DNA of 64,000 bases from Pseudomonas putida S13.1.2 (GTDB lineage Bacteria > Pseudomonadota > Gammaproteobacteria > Pseudomonadales > Pseudomonadaceae), in contig NZ_CP010979.1 of assembly GCF_000498395.2 (NCBI RefSeq), forward strand, positions 1,860,001 through 1,924,000, given 5' to 3'. The notes under the pieces are model-generated. The model did no database searches, was not told the origin of the DNA, and saw only the letters and a list, made by a program, of their open reading frames with translations. Made by a program: the position numbers and the translations under genes. Shown here in pieces: positions 62,311 through 64,000 of this stretch. Every line of letters begins with the position of its first letter. Position 1 is the first letter of the stretch.

Positions 62311-64000
62311 TCAGTCGTTGATCCGCACTGCGGCGCCAGTGATTTGGGTGGTGTCGGTACTGGTGGTCACGATGACTTTGCCTTTGATCTCGATGCCTTC
62401 CGGGGTCAGCGTGATGCTGCTGTCGCCCACCTGCAGGATGATGTGCTGCTTGGCGGCCACCTGGATGAACTGGTTGTCGACCTGCAGGGTGTAAGAACCT
62501 TCGGTCACTTGCACCACGGTGTCTTTCTTGACCGTTTCGGTGTGCGTACCGCCAACCGTAATCGAGCGGTTGTTCCCTACATCATGGGTCTCATCCAGCT
62601 CGATTTCGGTATCCATGTTGCGCTCGGCATGCATGATGATCTGCTCGGCGCCGGCCTTGTCTTCGAAGCGGAAGAAGTTGGCGGTACCGCCGTCGCCCTT
62701 CATCGAACGCGTCAAGAACCCACTCTGGGTCTTGTTCGCCGGCAGCGACCATGGCGGGGTGTTGGTGCTGTTGTACAGGCTGCCCATGATCAGCGGCCGG
62801 TCGGGGTTGCCGTCGAGGAACACCACAACCACTTCGTCGCCTATGCGTGGGATCTGGATGCTGCCGAAGCCGCCGCTGGCGCCAGACTGGGTGACGCGTA
62901 CCCAGCAGGAGCTCTGATCATTGAATTCACCGTTACGATCCCAGTGGAACTGTAACTTCACCCGCCCCAGCTCATCGGTGTAGATCTCTTCGCCGTGTGG
63001 ACCGACCACAATGGCAGTCTGCGGGCCGCTGATACCCGCCCTTGGGGTGCGCAATGCGGGGCGGAACGGGATTTTACGGCGGATGCAGCTAAAGCTGTTG
63101 CGGTAGCCCGCTTCGCCATCGTTGGCATAGTTGTTCTGTCCCCAATGGGTGACGGAAAGCAGCAGAAACTGGCGATCGTCCGGGGCGTCGTTGTCGTGAT
63201 CGTAATGCTGGCTCAGCTCGAAGTAATGGCCAGGTTCCATGGCGCGGCAATTACTCTCGCCATGGAAGGTCTTGCCGTCGACTTCCATCGCCTCCAGCCG
63301 ACGACGAGCCTTGCGCATGCCTTCATCGGAATCGGCATAGCCGTAGAGGCCTTCATATTCGAAGACCTCGTACTGGCCTACCTCACCCTGCTGGTTGACC
63401 GAGTTCAGCTGCACCAGATGCGGGTTACCGGGTTGCTTGTAGTCGAAGGACTTGAGGGTCAGGCGGGTTGGCTGCATCCGTCGCGCCGACGACCACGCCG
63501 TGATCGAGTCGGCGGTTTCGGTGACCGAAGCACTGTGGTAGCGGATCAGCGGCTGGCGCTCCAGCTGCGGAAGCATGCTGCTGTCATCGCTGATGATCAT
63601 GCGATGGCCTTCCTGGGAGTGCTCGAAGGTGAAGAACAGCCCTTCCTGCTCGAGCAGGCGCAGCACGAAATTCAGGTCCGATTCCTGATACTGCGTGCAG
63701 TAGCTGATTGGCTTGAGCGGCTGGCTCAGACGGAACTCATGCTCGGCCAGGGACAGGTAGTAATCGAAAACTTCCTTGACGATCTGCTCGGTGGTCTTGT
63801 CCTGGAAGATGCGCGAGTCGCGGCGACGGCTGAGAATCCAGATCCAAGGCACCAGTTCAGCGGTGTAGTTGGCAATGCCGCCATCAGCACCGGTGTGCAC
63901 GAAGTCCGACACGTGCGCACTGATGTACCTTGTGGTGCCGTCGGCCAAGGCAATCCCCAACGTGACCTTCTTGCCGATAAGCTTCTTCAGTTCGATGCGA
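62311..64000 (-). CDS. vgrG: VgrG spike protein (5' end outside window)
   Basis: The last ~563 codons of a type VI VgrG; the frame is open to the window edge (KKLIGKKVTLGIALADGTTR). The gp27-like part includes PISYCTQYQESDLNFVLRLL followed by EQEGLFF. The gp5 OB-fold is around EIYTDELGRVKLQFHWDRNG and SSCWVRVTQSGASGGFG. The C-terminal beta-helix/DUF2345-type repeat has GNNRSITVGGTHTETV and ends GAAVRIND. No extra effector domain is attached. It should carry the PAAR-Rhs encoded downstream. Confidence 0.93.
   Translation of the reverse strand, partial: RIELKKLIGKKVTLGIALADGTTRYISAHVSDFVHTGADGGIANYTAELVPWIWILSRRRDSRIFQDKTTEQIVKEVFDYYLSLAEHEFRLSQPLKPISYCTQYQESDLNFVLRLLEQEGLFFTFEHSQEGHRMIISDDSSMLPQLERQPLIRYHSASVTETADSITAWSSARRMQPTRLTLKSFDYKQPGNPHLVQLNSVNQQGEVGQYEVFEYEGLYGYADSDEGMRKARRRLEAMEVDGKTFHGESNCRAMEPGHYFELSQHYDHDNDAPDDRQFLLLSVTHWGQNNYANDGEAGYRNSFSCIRRKIPFRPALRTPRAGISGPQTAIVVGPHGEEIYTDELGRVKLQFHWDRNGEFNDQSSCWVRVTQSGASGGFGSIQIPRIGDEVVVVFLDGNPDRPLIMGSLYNSTNTPPWSLPANKTQSGFLTRSMKGDGGTANFFRFEDKAGAEQIIMHAERNMDTEIELDETHDVGNNRSITVGGTHTETVKKDTVVQVTEGSYTLQVDNQFIQVAAKQHIILQVGDSSITLTPEGIEIKGKVIVTTSTDTTQITGAAVRIND

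Noticed and set aside
1..64000. tRNA or rRNA genes, insertion sequences or integrases
   Set aside because: No cloverleaf-like sequence, rRNA segment, transposase or integrase motif was recognised by eye. No mobile-element gene explains the Rhs array.

Overview
The window looks like a chromosome segment of a fluorescent pseudomonad of the Pseudomonas putida group. It is GC-rich. It carries P. putida-type REP elements (35-bp units ending in CCCGCTCCCACAGG-like sequence, plus longer inverted pairs), a lexA2-imuA-imuB-dnaE2 mutagenesis cassette preceded by the LexA2-type box GTAC-N4-GTGC, and an exopolysaccharide locus whose gene set and setting resemble the region called pea in P. putida. That last match is from memory and was not checked by a search.

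1-18.7 kb, exopolysaccharide locus. A leftward operon (8562 to beyond base 1) encodes a Wzx-type flippase, a tiny Tat-signal protein coupled to a GMC oxidoreductase, two hexapeptide acyltransferases, three glycosyltransferases and a VirK/YbjX-family protein. Divergent from it lie a Wzy-like polymerase coupled to a secreted glycoside hydrolase, then galE. A second leftward operon (18.55 to 14.0 kb) encodes an export protein (OPX), an outer-membrane beta-barrel, a chain-length determinant and a tyrosine-kinase-like ATPase. It is headed by an easily missed 58-aa protein with a signal peptide and a PEP-CTERM-like tail. The four-gene module resembles the EPS part of exosortase (XrtA) loci, yet no exosortase is present here.

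18.8-42.5 kb, metabolism and regulation. In order: an XRE-cupin regulator; a short-chain fatty acid transporter with a 3-oxoacid CoA-transferase pair and a divergent LysR/aldo-keto reductase pair; the lexA2-imuA-imuB-dnaE2 operon; a HAD phosphatase; a LysR regulator overlapping a convergent aromatic-acid-type MFS gene; an SDR/FAD-oxidoreductase/NIPSNAP operon with a divergent AraC regulator; and an amidohydrolase/MFS/amidase operon with an IclR regulator. REP pairs fill many intergenic spaces.

42.6-64 kb, type VI secretion effector island. Reading leftward from the right edge: vgrG (cut by the window), two DcrB/DUF1795 (Eag-type) chaperone genes, one full-length PAAR-Rhs effector with an SHH-type nuclease tip, and its presumed immunity gene. 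Downstream is a graveyard or reservoir of displaced Rhs tips. Two retain intact nuclease tips and immunity genes (PD-(D/E)XK-like and AHH). One keeps only the last ~43 codons of a toxin plus immunity. One is followed by a PAAR-HNH gene with several disabling lesions and an immunity gene split in a G7 tract. There is also a truncated immunity paralogue and an orphan Rhs-core gene. Near-identical Rhs core DNA is present in five copies, which would allow tip exchange by homologous recombination.
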